Counted from the first letter of the stretch, positions 50,449 through 60,160 are shown. The stretch is 64,000 nt of DNA from Streptomyces sp. AC512_CC834 (GCF_019049325.1 NZ_JAGMUO010000065.1:372001-436000); one strand, 5' to 3'. Program-made: numbers and translations. The notes: generated from the letters alone by a model not told the origin.

Positions 50449-52062
50449 GTGACCGCAATCCAGGCGCCCGCCGACGCGCCTCCCACCTCCATGAGCCACC
50501 GGCAGATACTCCAGGCCATGTCCGGCCTAATGGCCGGCATGTTCGTGGCGATCCTGGCGGGCACCGTCGTGTCCAACGCACTGCCCACGATCATCGCCGA
50601 CCTGGGCGCCAGCCAGTCCGCCTACACCTGGGTCGTCACCTCCGAACTGCTGGCGATGACCGCGACGGTGCCCCTGTGGGGCAAGCTGTCCGACCTGTTC
50701 AACAAGAAGCTGCTGCTCCAGCTCTCACTGAGCATGTTCGTGGTCGGTTCGCTGCTGGCCGGCTTCTCGCACGGCGTCGGGCTGCTGATCTTCAGCCGGG
50801 TGGTGCAGGGCATCGGCGCGGGCGGTCTGACCGCCCTCGCGCAGGTCGTGATGGCCTCCGTCATCCCGCCGCGGCAACTGGGCAAGTACGCGGGCATCTT
50901 CGGTGCGGTCTTCGCCGTGGGCACGGTCGCCGGACCGCTGGTCGGCGGTGTCCTGGTGGACACCTCGTGGCTGGGCTGGCGCTGGTGCTTCTTCATCGGT
51001 GTGCCGTTCGCGCTGCTCGCCATCGTCCTGCTGCAGCGCACCCTGCGCCTGCCCACCGTGAAGCGCCAGGTGCGCATCGACTGGCTCGGTGCCTTCCTGA
51101 TCGTCGCCGGTGTCTGCGCGCTGCTCATCTGGGTGTCCCTGGCGGGCAACGAGTTCGACTGGGCGTCCTGGCAGACCGCTGCCCTCGCGGGCGGCGGTGT
51201 GCTGGTGCTGGTCGCGGCGGTGTTCGTCGAGGCCCGTACCGCCGAGCCGGTCATCCCGCTCGGCATCTTCAAGAACCGCACGGTCACCCTGACCACCGTC
51301 GCCAGCCTCCTGGTCGGTGTCGCCATGTTCGGCGGGACCGTCTTCCTCTCGCAGTACTTCCAGGTCTCCCTCGGCAAGTCGCCGACCGTCGCGGGTCTGA
51401 TGAGCCTGCCGATGATCCTCGGTCTGCTGGTGTCGTCCACCGTCGCCGGACAGGTGATCAGCCGGACCGGCGTGTGGAAGCGGTACCTGGTGGCGGGAGC
51501 ACTCACCATGGCCGTCGGCCTCGGGTTGCTGTCCACGATCGACGACCGGACGAGCTTCGGCCTGCTCAGCCTCTACATGGCGGTCCTGGGTGTCGGCGTC
51601 GGCATGCTGATGCAGAACCTGGTGCTGGCCGCCCAGAACGACGTGCCCGCCTCCGAACTGGGCGCCGCGACCTCCGTGCTGTCCTTCTTCCGCAGCATGG
51701 GCGGCACCATCGGTGTCAGCGTCCTCGGCGCGATCCTCGCCAACCGGGTCACCGACGAGATCGCCGACGGACTCCGCGACGCGGGCGTCAACACCTCGGG
51801 CGGCGAGGGTTCGGGCAGCAGCGGCGTTCCCGACATGTCCACCCTGGCCGGACCGATGCGGACGATCGTCGAGCACGCCTACGGTGTCGCCACGGCCGAC
51901 CTGTTCCTCATGGCCACACCGTTCGCGCTGCTCGCGCTGGCGGCCGTGGTGTTCATCAAGGAGAAGCCGCTGAAGACCACCAGCGGCATGGAGCGCCTGG
52001 CCGAGGAGTCGGGCGAGGGCCCCGCCGCGCCGACCGGCAAGGACCCGGCGCCGGTCGCCTGA
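50449..52062 (+). CDS. MFS multidrug exporter, 14-TMS DHA2 family
   Basis: A 537-residue drug/proton antiporter with about fourteen membrane segments. Motif C is GIFGAVFAVGTVAGPLVGGVL (about residues 145-165; shown in part), motif A is GKLSDLFNKKLL near 80, and a large loop lies between the last helices (GGEGSGSSGVPDMSTL). It resembles EmrB/QacA-type pumps. GTG start at 50449 with a weak AAAGAGA. It is under the preceding TetR gene. A strong bidirectional terminator follows. Confidence 0.92.
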   Translation: MTAIQAPADAPPTSMSHRQILQAMSGLMAGMFVAILAGTVVSNALPTIIADLGASQSAYTWVVTSELLAMTATVPLWGKLSDLFNKKLLLQLSLSMFVVGSLLAGFSHGVGLLIFSRVVQGIGAGGLTALAQVVMASVIPPRQLGKYAGIFGAVFAVGTVAGPLVGGVLVDTSWLGWRWCFFIGVPFALLAIVLLQRTLRLPTVKRQVRIDWLGAFLIVAGVCALLIWVSLAGNEFDWASWQTAALAGGGVLVLVAAVFVEARTAEPVIPLGIFKNRTVTLTTVASLLVGVAMFGGTVFLSQYFQVSLGKSPTVAGLMSLPMILGLLVSSTVAGQVISRTGVWKRYLVAGALTMAVGLGLLSTIDDRTSFGLLSLYMAVLGVGVGMLMQNLVLAAQNDVPASELGAATSVLSFFRSMGGTIGVSVLGAILANRVTDEIADGLRDAGVNTSGGEGSGSSGVPDMSTLAGPMRTIVEHAYGVATADLFLMATPFALLALAAVVFIKEKPLKTTSGMERLAEESGEGPAAPTGKDPAPVA

Positions 52063-52077
52063 GGCACCCGGCGATAA

Positions 52078-52122
52078 GACAGTGGGGCCGCCCGTCCGAT
52101 CCGGACGGGCGGCCCCACTGTC
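52078..52122. terminator. Long bidirectional terminator
   Basis: A perfect 21-bp stem (52078-52098 with 52102-52122, beginning GACAGTGGGGCC) and a 3-base loop, between the convergent exporter and propeller-protein genes. Confidence 0.9.
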
Positions 52123-52147
52123 GTGCGCGGCGGCGAACCGGGTGCCG

Positions 52148-53152
52148 TCAGCCGCGGGCCATCGCGATCGAACCCGCCAGGCGCTCCCCCGCCTCGTAGA
52201 TCATGTAGGGGACGCCGTGGTCGGTGCCGAAGGACGGCGCGGCCGCACGGCCGTTCTCCGGCGCGGAGCCACGGGAGTTGTAGAAGACGCCCAGGTGCCT
52301 GCGGAGCGAGAAGTCGTTGCCGACCTCGGTGATCATCAGGTCGCCGCCGCTCTCCTTGTCCTTGTTGTAGACGACGTACGTGCTGTCGTTCCGGTGCAGC
52401 AGGTGCGGGCCGCCCACGTTCACCGCGCCGACGTCGCTGTGACGCACGAGGGGCTCCTGGGAGAACGTCCAGTCGCGGCCGTCCGCGGACCAGCCCCAGC
52501 CGATGTCGCGGTGGTCGCTCTTGTTGTTGAGCATGAAGACCATGACGTAGTGCGCGCCGCGCGAGGTCAGTTCGTGCGGGAAGACCCGCGCGTAGGAGGT
52601 CTCCGTGGTGCCGGACGGCAGCATCGAGGTGTTCAGGACCACCTTGTCGTACGTGAAGTGGATGCCGTCGCCGGAGCGGGCGAGCCTGGTCGTGGTGTTC
52701 TCGCCGTGGAAGTACAGCCACATCTCCTTCTCGCCGGCGTGCCACATCACGTGCGGCGAGGAGACGTGGCTGACGGAGTAGTGCGGCGACCACTTGTTCG
52801 ACACGATCGGGTTGTCCGGGTACTCCGTGAAGGGGCCCTCCAGCGAGTCCCCGTAGGCCAGGCAGATGCCGCCGGGCGCGTCGTGCGGGGCGTAGTACAG
52901 GTAGTACCGGCCGAGCCGGCCGCTCGCGGGCAGCCGGTCGTAGACGCCCCGGACGGTGGGGAAGATGATCTCGCCGGTGGGGTTGTAGGCGAGCTGGGAC
53001 GGGGTCAGCAGGGTACGGACGTACTTGTAGTCGGGGAATCCGCCGGGCGCGGCGGACGCGGTGGGCGCGGTGGTGGCGCCCAGGGCGAGGGCGGCGCCCG
53101 TGACGGCCGTGCCCTTCAGGAAAAGACGGCGGTCGAGGTGCGGCTCGTGCAC
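52148..53152 (-). CDS. Tat-exported five-bladed propeller protein (GH43-like)
   Basis: A 334-residue secreted protein. The Tat signal is DRRLFLKGTAVTGAALALGA. The mature part has repeated blade-type strands: RYYLYYAPHD, EMWLYFHGENTTTRLA, HYVMVFMLNN and STYVVYNKDKESGGDLM, as in five-bladed glycosidases of GH43/GH117 type; it may also be a non-catalytic binding protein. No complete acid triad can be asserted. AAGGAG precedes the GTG. It is the last gene of the LacI-controlled operon, so it probably processes the extracellular substrate. Confidence 0.7.
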   Translation of the reverse strand: MHEPHLDRRLFLKGTAVTGAALALGATTAPTASAAPGGFPDYKYVRTLLTPSQLAYNPTGEIIFPTVRGVYDRLPASGRLGRYYLYYAPHDAPGGICLAYGDSLEGPFTEYPDNPIVSNKWSPHYSVSHVSSPHVMWHAGEKEMWLYFHGENTTTRLARSGDGIHFTYDKVVLNTSMLPSGTTETSYARVFPHELTSRGAHYVMVFMLNNKSDHRDIGWGWSADGRDWTFSQEPLVRHSDVGAVNVGGPHLLHRNDSTYVVYNKDKESGGDLMITEVGNDFSLRRHLGVFYNSRGSAPENGRAAAPSFGTDHGVPYMIYEAGERLAGSIAMARG

Positions 53153-53177
53153 GTCGACTCCTTGGGAAAGAGGGATG

Positions 53178-54458
53178 TCACACGTACAGGGCGGCGGTGA
53201 CGCACATGCCGCCCAGGGCGACCAGCCACACGTAGGGCAGGGTGCGGACCATGACCTGCTGCGGACTGACGCCCGCGTACTGCGCCGCCCACACGGTCTG
53301 CGTGCTGGTCGGGTCGGCGACGCCGAAGACCTGGTTGTACGAGGTGGCCATGCCGAGTACGGCGACGGCCGGGTAGATGCCGGTGGCGATGAGGACGCCC
53401 GCGATGCCGGCGCCGAGACCGAACACGTTGAGCGGGCCGCGGTACAGGCACAGCGGCACCAGCAGCGTGAAGACGACGACGAACAGCACCGGGTTGTGCG
53501 GGCTGACGGCCTTCATCAGCGGCTCCAGCGCGTCGACGGCACCGGGGAGTTTGACGGCCGCGAGCAGGATGCCGATCGCCACGAACAGGGCGAGCGGCGG
53601 CGCGGCCACCTCGAACCCGCCGTACAGGGTGCGCAGCAGCCGCTTGTTCATCTCACCGGGCCGCGTGGTGGTGACCAGCGCGTAGAGCACGCCGGCCAGC
53701 ATGGAGGGGATGATCGCCACTTCCAGGCCGAGGGCCAGGACCAGCGGGATCACGGGCGCGAGCAGCGCGTACCAGGGTGCGTCGCCGAGGCGTTCGCGGC
53801 GCGAGGCGGGGCGCGCGGCCACCGACTTGAGGGACCAGGCGTGCTCGGTGCCGCGCCGCCGGTTCTCGATCACCACGTAGGCGACGGCGGCGACCAGGGC
53901 GAACGGGAACAGCTTCACCATGAAGTCGCGGACGGTGTCGATCGGCAGGTCGAGCGCGGTGGAGAAGAACTGCCAGACGGGCAGCTCGAAGGGGACTCCG
54001 ACCGCGATACCCATCAGCACGGTGCCCGCGGCCGTCACCTTCGGCACGCCGACGGCGACCATGGCGGGGATGCCGATGATGCCGGCCAGCATCGCGGCGG
54101 GCGCCGAGCCGGTGACCGTGCCGACGAGCGCGGAGACGGCCAGCACACCGAGGGCGACGACGGTGGGCCGGTCGCCGCCGAACTCGACGATCTTGCGGAC
54201 GAGGGTCCCGGCGATGCCGGTCTCGTCGAGCAGCTTGCCCAGCCAGGAGCCGAGGATGATGGCGACCATGGTCGCCGCGAGCGCCGGTGCGCCCTCCTGG
54301 AGCACCGTGTCCAGAACGCTGTTCTCACCGGTCAGGGGCGCGCCGGAGACGAAGGCGATGACCACGGCCAGCAGGACCAGCGCGAAGGCGGTGGGGAGCT
54401 TGCGGGTGAGCATCGCGGCGACGCCGGCCGCCATGACGAGGAGGATGACGACACCCAT
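53178..54458 (-). CDS. GntP/CitM-like permease
   Basis: A 426-residue protein with about eleven to twelve membrane segments, including the loops VTGSAPAAMLAGIIGIPAMV and YRGPLNVFGLGAGIAGVL. It resembles gluconate and citrate permeases of the ion transporter superfamily; the exact family is not fixed. It starts 3 bp after the stop of the HExxH gene and is followed by the propeller gene after 25 bp, so it is in the same operon and likely imports the operon substrate, probably an organic acid. Confidence 0.75.
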   Translation of the reverse strand: MGVVILLVMAAGVAAMLTRKLPTAFALVLLAVVIAFVSGAPLTGENSVLDTVLQEGAPALAATMVAIILGSWLGKLLDETGIAGTLVRKIVEFGGDRPTVVALGVLAVSALVGTVTGSAPAAMLAGIIGIPAMVAVGVPKVTAAGTVLMGIAVGVPFELPVWQFFSTALDLPIDTVRDFMVKLFPFALVAAVAYVVIENRRRGTEHAWSLKSVAARPASRRERLGDAPWYALLAPVIPLVLALGLEVAIIPSMLAGVLYALVTTTRPGEMNKRLLRTLYGGFEVAAPPLALFVAIGILLAAVKLPGAVDALEPLMKAVSPHNPVLFVVVFTLLVPLCLYRGPLNVFGLGAGIAGVLIATGIYPAVAVLGMATSYNQVFGVADPTSTQTVWAAQYAGVSPQQVMVRTLPYVWLVALGGMCVTAALYV

Positions 54459-54461
54459 GGG

Positions 54462-55106
54462 TCAGTTCTCTCTTCTTGCGTCACGTGCAGGTGATGGGAC
54501 GGTCCCGGCTTCGGCTTCCGCTTTCGCTTTCGCTTCGGCTTCGGCTTCGGTGGCCAGGGCTGCGGTCAGCAGCAGGGGGCTGCGGCCGAGTCCGCAGACG
54601 GTACGGGCGTAGGCGTGCGCGGCCACCTCCTCGGCGCCGGCGACGTGGCCGGGTACGCGCAGCCGGCCCAGCCGGAGGGCGGTGTGGCCCAGGGCCCGCT
54701 TCAGGTCGGCCCGCGCGGTCCCGTGGTGGAGGTGGACGTGCACCGCCTCGTGGGCGAGGGCGGCGGCCCGTACGGAGCCGGGCGGGTACCAGGCCCGCCA
54801 GCCGCGCGCGTCGACGACCCGTTCCGCGAGTTCGATCGTGTCGGTGAACAACTCGACCGTGGGCGGTCTGGAGGTGTACCGGGCGAGCAGCCCCAGTTCG
54901 AGACCGCCGTCGCTCTCCACGATGCTCGCCTCGCACGCGACGGGCGCGAGGGCGGCGCCGAACGCGTCGGCCGCCCGCGCCCACCGGCGCAGCAGCTCCG
55001 GGTCGCGGTGCTCGTGGGTCGGGGTGGCGGCCAACAGCCGTACGGCCCACCCGATGTCGTCGGTGGCGGCGAGGTCCGCCTGTGCGGGAGCTTCCCGGAC
55101 GGTCAT
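54462..55106 (-). CDS. HExxH-containing protein of unknown function
   Basis: A 214-residue cytoplasmic protein. The segment ALAHEAVHVHLHHGTARAD near residue 125 has a full HExxH zinc-binding motif, and AEEVAAHAYARTV 35 residues later could give a third Glu ligand, as in minimal zincins. The C-terminus is an EAEAEAKAKAEAEAG tract coded by hexanucleotide repeats. Its ATG overlaps the hydantoinase-like stop (ATGA). I do not recognise a named family; a metallopeptidase or metal-dependent hydrolase is inference. Confidence 0.65.
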   Translation of the reverse strand: MTVREAPAQADLAATDDIGWAVRLLAATPTHEHRDPELLRRWARAADAFGAALAPVACEASIVESDGGLELGLLARYTSRPPTVELFTDTIELAERVVDARGWRAWYPPGSVRAAALAHEAVHVHLHHGTARADLKRALGHTALRLGRLRVPGHVAGAEEVAAHAYARTVCGLGRSPLLLTAALATEAEAEAKAKAEAEAGTVPSPARDARREN

Positions 55107-57232
55107 TCGCGCACCTCCAGTACGGCCACGACGGGTTCGTCGGCGGCGCGGGAGCGCAGCTCGCTGCGGGCCAGGGCGAGCAGCGGCTGCGGGTCCAGGA
55201 CGCCGGAGAGGTCGGCGATGCGGGAGCCGAGCAGCAGCCGCACGGCGGGGGCGCGGACGCCTCCGTCGCCGTAGGAGGTGTTCTCGGTGACCAGCTTCGC
55301 CAGGACCTCGGGGGCGCCGGAGACAGTGGTCGCCTCGACCCGGGCGTCGGGCGCGTGGTGGCGTACGACGCCGTCGGCGTCCACGACCCGCACCGGGTGC
55401 CGGACGGGCCGGAAACGGCGGTGGACCTCCGCGCCGTAGACGGTGTGCGCGGGGGTGGCCGCGAGCACGTGGACCTTCGACGGGTCGGTCTTGAGGCTGG
55501 TGGCGGCCAGCCGCAGGCGCTCCGCGTCGTCGGCCCGGTGGGCGCGGTCCTGGGTGCGCAGTTCGGTGGCGCCGGTGGCGATGGCGCGTACGACGTTGGT
55601 CTGCGGGTCGACGGTGACCTCGACCTCGACGCCGTCGGCGGCGGCGCCCTGTTCGACCACGGCGCGCTCGGCCTCGGCGCGCACGGCGAGGATCTGCTCC
55701 TGGGTGGCGCCGGGCACGATCCGCTCGACCTGCTCGCGGACGAGGGCGAGGGCGACGCCGATGGGGCTGATGACCTCGTTGTGCTGGGCGATGCGGCCGG
55801 TCATCCCGGTCCGGGCGGCCAGGTGCGGGGTGACGGAGGCCGCGCCGCCGCCTCCGCCGACCAGGACGGCGGTGTCGGTGTCGAGACGGTACTCGCCCAC
55901 GAGGTCGTCCACGACGCTCTTCACCTGGTCGGTGCCCGCGTCCAGGAGCCGGGCGGCGGCGGTGGGCACGTCGGTGCCGAGGGCGGCGGCGAGCGGGGCC
56001 AGCGCGGCGCGGGCGGTGTCGGGGTCGGCGTGGGCGAAGTCGCCCTCGGGGACCCGGCCGAGCGCGTTGGCCGCGCAGGTCATGGTGAGGGCGAACCGGC
56101 CGCCCGCCGCGTCCAGGACCGCGTAGTCGGCGGGGTCGCCGGGCAGCGGGCTGATCGTGGCCAGCTTCGCGTCCCGCAGGTCGGCCGGGTCGGCGTAACA
56201 GGCGTACGGCAGGCCCGCGATGTGGGCGCTGCGCGGCCCGGTGCCGGTGACCCGGTCTCCGGAGACGCGCACCATGGAGCCGCCGCCGACGCCGACGGTG
56301 CGGACGTCGAGGGCGTTGAGGTAGGAGGTCTGGCCGAGCAGGACGGCGTGCCGTACCGCGACCTTGCCGCGCTTGACGACGCTGATGTCGGTGGAGGTGC
56401 CGCCGGTCTCCAGGAACACGCCCTCGCTGACGCGTTCCTGCATCAGCGCGCCGGCGACTCCGGCGGCCGGGCCGGACAGCACGGTCAGCAGGGGCCTGCG
56501 GCGCATCTCGTCCAGGGACATCACTCCCCCGTCGCAGCGCATCACCATCAGCGGCGAGGTGACGCCGGCCTTGGTGATGGAGGCGTCGACGAGGTCGGCG
56601 GTGGCCAGCATCCGGGGCAGGATCGCCGCGTTGACGACGGCGGTGCGGGTGCGTTTGCGCAGCCCGTACAGGGAGGTGATCTCGTGCGCGGCGGTGGTCG
56701 GCAGGCCGGTGGCGCGGCCCGCCCCGGCGACCGCCTCCTCGCCCTCGGGCCGGTCGACGCCGAAGGGTTCGCTGGCAACCAGGGCCTGGGCGCCGGCGGC
56801 CGTGAGCTGTTCGACGGCGGCCCGTACGGCGGGGGCGTCCTCGGGGTCGGGCACGTGCGCGTAGTGCAGCGGCAGCCGCTTGCCGGGGGTGAGTTCGAGC
56901 TTGGCCAGCGAGGCGAGCTTGCGGGTGAAGAACGTCCCGGCGCCGGTGCCGATGCCGAGCAGGCCGACGGTGGCGACGTCGCCCTCCAGCAGGGCGTTGG
57001 TAGCCTGGGTCGTGCCGTGCGCCAGGAAGGCCACGTCGGCGGGCGCGTGCCCGGTCTGCTTCAGCAGCCGGTCGAGTGCCTCGACGATGCCGTGCGCGAC
57101 ACCGTCCTCGTGATGGTGGCTCGTGGGGACCTTCACCTGGCCCACGAGCCTGAGCGTCGTGGCGTCGACCGCCACGGCGTCGGTGAAGGTTCCGCCCACG
57201 TCGATGCCGACGCGGATGCGGTGGGTGGTCAT
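55103..57232 (-). CDS. Hydantoinase/oxoprolinase family protein (HyuA-like)
   Basis: A 709-residue ATP-dependent lactamase-fold protein. It begins IRVGIDVGGTFTDAV (phosphate-1 loop of the actin-like fold), has VAFLAHGTTQATNALLEG near residue 70, EITSLYGLRKRTRTAVVNAAI near 205, LSGPAAGVAGAL near 258 and LETGGTSTDISVV near 280. Family members open hydantoin or 5-oxoproline rings, or carboxylate ketones. The usual HyuB partner is absent, so the HExxH protein downstream may replace it (inference). AGGAGGTG precedes the ATG; C-terminus overlaps the HExxH gene. Confidence 0.87.
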   Translation of the reverse strand: MTTHRIRVGIDVGGTFTDAVAVDATTLRLVGQVKVPTSHHHEDGVAHGIVEALDRLLKQTGHAPADVAFLAHGTTQATNALLEGDVATVGLLGIGTGAGTFFTRKLASLAKLELTPGKRLPLHYAHVPDPEDAPAVRAAVEQLTAAGAQALVASEPFGVDRPEGEEAVAGAGRATGLPTTAAHEITSLYGLRKRTRTAVVNAAILPRMLATADLVDASITKAGVTSPLMVMRCDGGVMSLDEMRRRPLLTVLSGPAAGVAGALMQERVSEGVFLETGGTSTDISVVKRGKVAVRHAVLLGQTSYLNALDVRTVGVGGGSMVRVSGDRVTGTGPRSAHIAGLPYACYADPADLRDAKLATISPLPGDPADYAVLDAAGGRFALTMTCAANALGRVPEGDFAHADPDTARAALAPLAAALGTDVPTAAARLLDAGTDQVKSVVDDLVGEYRLDTDTAVLVGGGGGAASVTPHLAARTGMTGRIAQHNEVISPIGVALALVREQVERIVPGATQEQILAVRAEAERAVVEQGAAADGVEVEVTVDPQTNVVRAIATGATELRTQDRAHRADDAERLRLAATSLKTDPSKVHVLAATPAHTVYGAEVHRRFRPVRHPVRVVDADGVVRHHAPDARVEATTVSGAPEVLAKLVTENTSYGDGGVRAPAVRLLLGSRIADLSGVLDPQPLLALARSELRSRAADEPVVAVLEVRE

Positions 57233-57330
57233 GTCCGGGCACCTCCTTGTGCTGGGTCGGTCCACGCGGGCGGTCACCGGGCGGGGCAGGTGGTGCTGCC
57301 CCGCCCGACTCCCGCCGCGCGCGGGGTCGT

Positions 57331-58929
57331 TCAGTAGCCCCTGATGTCGGGCCAGTGACGCTGTACGCCGTCGCGGTCGAGCACCTTGGCGAACTCCGCG
57401 AACCGCTTGTCCTCGGCCTGCACCTGGTGCGGCTCGACGTCCTCGGCGAGGCAGTGGGCGGCGAGGGCGCCGGCGACCTCGCCGACGTTCCACTCCACGG
57501 GGTGCAGGCGGTAGCAGCCGTTGGTGATGTGCGTGGTGGCGAGGTTCTTGCCGGCCGGCAGCAGGTTGCGCACCCGGCGCGGTACGAGGGCGCCGAGCGG
57601 TATCTCGAAGGGCACGGAGCCGATGTCGACGTAGTTGTCGCCGCCGGTGGAGGGGTGCAGGTCGATGCGGTAGTTGCCGACGCCGACGGAGTCGCGGTGC
57701 CGGGTGCCGCCGTAGGGTCCGACCAGGTCGATGGCGACGTCCTGCTCGGTGACGGTGGTGACGGCCTTGATACGGCGGGACTCACGGACGTACGCCGCCT
57801 TGGCGAGGCCGTCCGAGGTGCCCGTCACGTCGGGGCGGGGGCGCAGGCCGGGGAATCCGGTGCCGCCGTCCGTGCGCGGCGCCTCGGTCTGCAGCCAGTA
57901 GAGCACCGAGAGGGACAACTGCCGTGCCTCGCGCAGGGCTTCGGCCTCCTGGCCGATGTAGGGCTTGAGCCAGTAGTCGTTGAGCGGCCAGTTGGCGAGG
58001 GTGATGTCCGAGTCGAAGGCGCCGTCGGTGTGCAGCTTGCGGGCGAGGATGCGGCGAAAGCCCCACAGTTCCTTGTCGCCCGCGTCGGCGCTCTGGTCGG
58101 CGCTGACGGCGAGCGGGTCGAGTTCGGGGTTGGGTTCGAAGGTGCGCGGCACCGGTTCCAGGGTGCGCGGGTCGGGGGCCTCGAAGCCGAGCAGCGGGCC
58201 GGGCCAGAAGTCGGGCTTGTAGTCCCGCCAGAAGTCGTAGTCGGCGGGGCGCTCGATGGTGTGGTCCTCGCCCTCGTGGTGGGAGACGGCGAAGCAGACG
58301 GTGATGCCCTGCTGGTTGTCCGGCTGGGCCCGGTCGGGGGCGTGCGGTTCGTCGAACTCGGCCCGGGACTCGGCGCCGTTCGCGTGCTCGACGCCGGCGA
58401 GGTGGAGCAGTTCGCCGGTCTCGGTGGCGTCCAGGACGTAGCGGGCGGGGACGGTGCGGCGGCTGCCGTCGCGGAGGTTCTCCAGGGTGACGGCTCGTAC
58501 GACATCGTTGTCGGCGTCGGCGGCCACCGGTCGGTGCTCGGTGAGGACGATGAGCCGTCCGGCCGCCCGGTGCGGGGCGAGCATGCCCTCCAGGACGGCG
58601 AGGGCGACGCGCGGCTCGTGGCAGAGCTTGCTGACCCGCCCGGCGCCCGGGTTGAGGTCGGTGAGCGCCAGGGCCTCGGCGCGCAGGGGGTACCACTGGC
58701 GGTAGTAGCCGCGGATGCCCTCGCGCAGTCGCCGGTAGGTGGCGGTGGTGCCGAACTGTTCGACCCACGGGTGTTCGTCGGGTGGCACGGCCTGGCTGGT
58801 GAGCTGGCCGCCGATCCAGTCCGTCTCCTCGGTCAGGACGACGCTGCGGCCGGCCCGGCAGGCGGCGAGGGCCGCGGCGACGCCGCCGAGGCCGCCGCCG
58901 ACGACGAGGATGTCGGGTTCCGGTATCAC
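57331..58929 (-). CDS. FAD-dependent oxidoreductase (FAD_oxidored family)
   Basis: A 532-residue flavoprotein. DILVVGGGLGGVAAALAACR at residues 6-25 is the dinucleotide fold, with EETDWIGGQLTSQAVPPDEH next, and ARYVLDATETGELLHLAG near 165. The C-terminal LLPAGKNLATTHITNGCYRLHP holds the second FAD contact. This family includes enzymes of xanthan-lyase and related annotations whose substrates are mostly unproved. The GTG start follows GAGGAG. It opens the catabolic operon after lacI, 98 bp before the hydantoinase-like gene. Confidence 0.82.
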   Translation of the reverse strand: MIPEPDILVVGGGLGGVAAALAACRAGRSVVLTEETDWIGGQLTSQAVPPDEHPWVEQFGTTATYRRLREGIRGYYRQWYPLRAEALALTDLNPGAGRVSKLCHEPRVALAVLEGMLAPHRAAGRLIVLTEHRPVAADADNDVVRAVTLENLRDGSRRTVPARYVLDATETGELLHLAGVEHANGAESRAEFDEPHAPDRAQPDNQQGITVCFAVSHHEGEDHTIERPADYDFWRDYKPDFWPGPLLGFEAPDPRTLEPVPRTFEPNPELDPLAVSADQSADAGDKELWGFRRILARKLHTDGAFDSDITLANWPLNDYWLKPYIGQEAEALREARQLSLSVLYWLQTEAPRTDGGTGFPGLRPRPDVTGTSDGLAKAAYVRESRRIKAVTTVTEQDVAIDLVGPYGGTRHRDSVGVGNYRIDLHPSTGGDNYVDIGSVPFEIPLGALVPRRVRNLLPAGKNLATTHITNGCYRLHPVEWNVGEVAGALAAHCLAEDVEPHQVQAEDKRFAEFAKVLDRDGVQRHWPDIRGY

Positions 58930-59001
58930 GCTGCTTGCTCCTCTGGTGGTGCGGTGGGTTCTGGTGGGGTGGTGGCGTGTGGGGTGGTGGGGTGGTGTGG
59001 T

Positions 59002-60141
59002 TCAGGGGGTGGCCGGTGGGCCCGCGGTCGCGCCCGGTCTGAAGGCGCAGGCGACGAGCGTGCCCACGGCCGGCCCGCCGGCGATGCGGGCGGCGAGCAG
59101 TCGTACGGCCTCGGCGCCCAGCGCGGGGCGCGGGATGTCGAAGCCCATGGGCGCCGGCTGGTCGGCGAGGTCGGCGGGCGGGCTGCCGAGCAGCGCCAGC
59201 GACACCTGGCCGGGGCAGTCCAGGCCCGCCTCGTCGACGGCGGCCCGCAGGGCCCGCCAGGCGGCTCCGGTGTCGGTCTCCTCGGCGACGAAGGCGGTGA
59301 AGCCGTCGGCCAGCCAGGCCCGGACACGGTCGGCGGTCAGCTCGCCGCGCGGGTCGCCGGAGCGGAACACGGCACCGGAACCGGGACCGGCACCTGCACT
59401 CGCACTTGCACCGGTGGGCAGGCCGTTGCTCGCGAGCCCGTCGAGGAAGCCTCGTTCACGGTCGGTGGAGGCGGGCGCGTCGTCGTCTTCGCGGACGAGG
59501 AGGACGCGCCGGTGGCCGAGCCCGGCGAGCGCGGTCACGACCTCGCGGCTGGCACTGACGTAGTCGGCACCGACCCAGGCGAGGCCTTCCGGTTCGTCGC
59601 GGCGGCCGACGTGGACCACCGGGAAGTCGTCGGCCACCAGGCGGCGCAGCCCGTCGGCGGGGGCATGGCGGCCCAGGAAGAGACAGCCGTCCGCCAGCCG
59701 TACCCGGTTGAGCGCGCCGGTCCCGTGCGTCGCGCCCGCTCCCCCGCTGCTGGACCCGGTGAAGAGCACCAGGTCGTAGCCCTGCGCGGCGGCCTCCTGC
59801 TCCACGCCGACGAGGAACGGGTAGTACGAGTGCCGGACGTCGGTCGGGAAGGTCGCGGTGAAGCTGAAGACGCCGAGCAGGTTGTTGCGGGCGGCGGCGA
59901 GGCGACTGGCGGCCGGGTCCGGGACGTAGCCGAGGCTGTGGGCCGCGTCCAGGACCTTCCTGCGGGTCTCCGACGAGATCGGACGCCCGGTCGCGATGTC
60001 CCGTCCGGACAGCACCAGGGACACCGTCGCCTGCGAGACACCGGCGAGCCGGGCCACCTCGGCCTGCCTCGGCCGGGCCCGCCGGCCGTCCGGCGCGGGG
60101 GCCCGCCCCGGCCTCGCCCGCCCTGCGGCTTCCTTCGCCAC
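59002..60141 (-). CDS. LacI-family repressor of the downstream operon
   Basis: A 379-residue regulator. The HTH is RQAEVARLAGVSQATVSLVL near residue 26-45 with a hinge helix after it, and a periplasmic-binding-like domain follows. Residues near 245-260 hold an Ala/Gly/Ser tract (ASASAGAGPGSG) coded by hexamer repeats. I chose the GTG at 60141 because GAGGGGAG lies nine bases upstream; the ATG at 60171 falls inside the operator and has no SD. It stands just upstream of the FAD oxidoreductase gene in the same direction and has two palindromes at its own promoter. Confidence 0.87.
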   Translation of the reverse strand: MAKEAAGRARPGRAPAPDGRRARPRQAEVARLAGVSQATVSLVLSGRDIATGRPISSETRRKVLDAAHSLGYVPDPAASRLAAARNNLLGVFSFTATFPTDVRHSYYPFLVGVEQEAAAQGYDLVLFTGSSSGGAGATHGTGALNRVRLADGCLFLGRHAPADGLRRLVADDFPVVHVGRRDEPEGLAWVGADYVSASREVVTALAGLGHRRVLLVREDDDAPASTDRERGFLDGLASNGLPTGASASAGAGPGSGAVFRSGDPRGELTADRVRAWLADGFTAFVAEETDTGAAWRALRAAVDEAGLDCPGQVSLALLGSPPADLADQPAPMGFDIPRPALGAEAVRLLAARIAGGPAVGTLVACAFRPGATAGPPATP

Positions 60142-60160
60142 CCCTGCTCCCCTCGATCTG

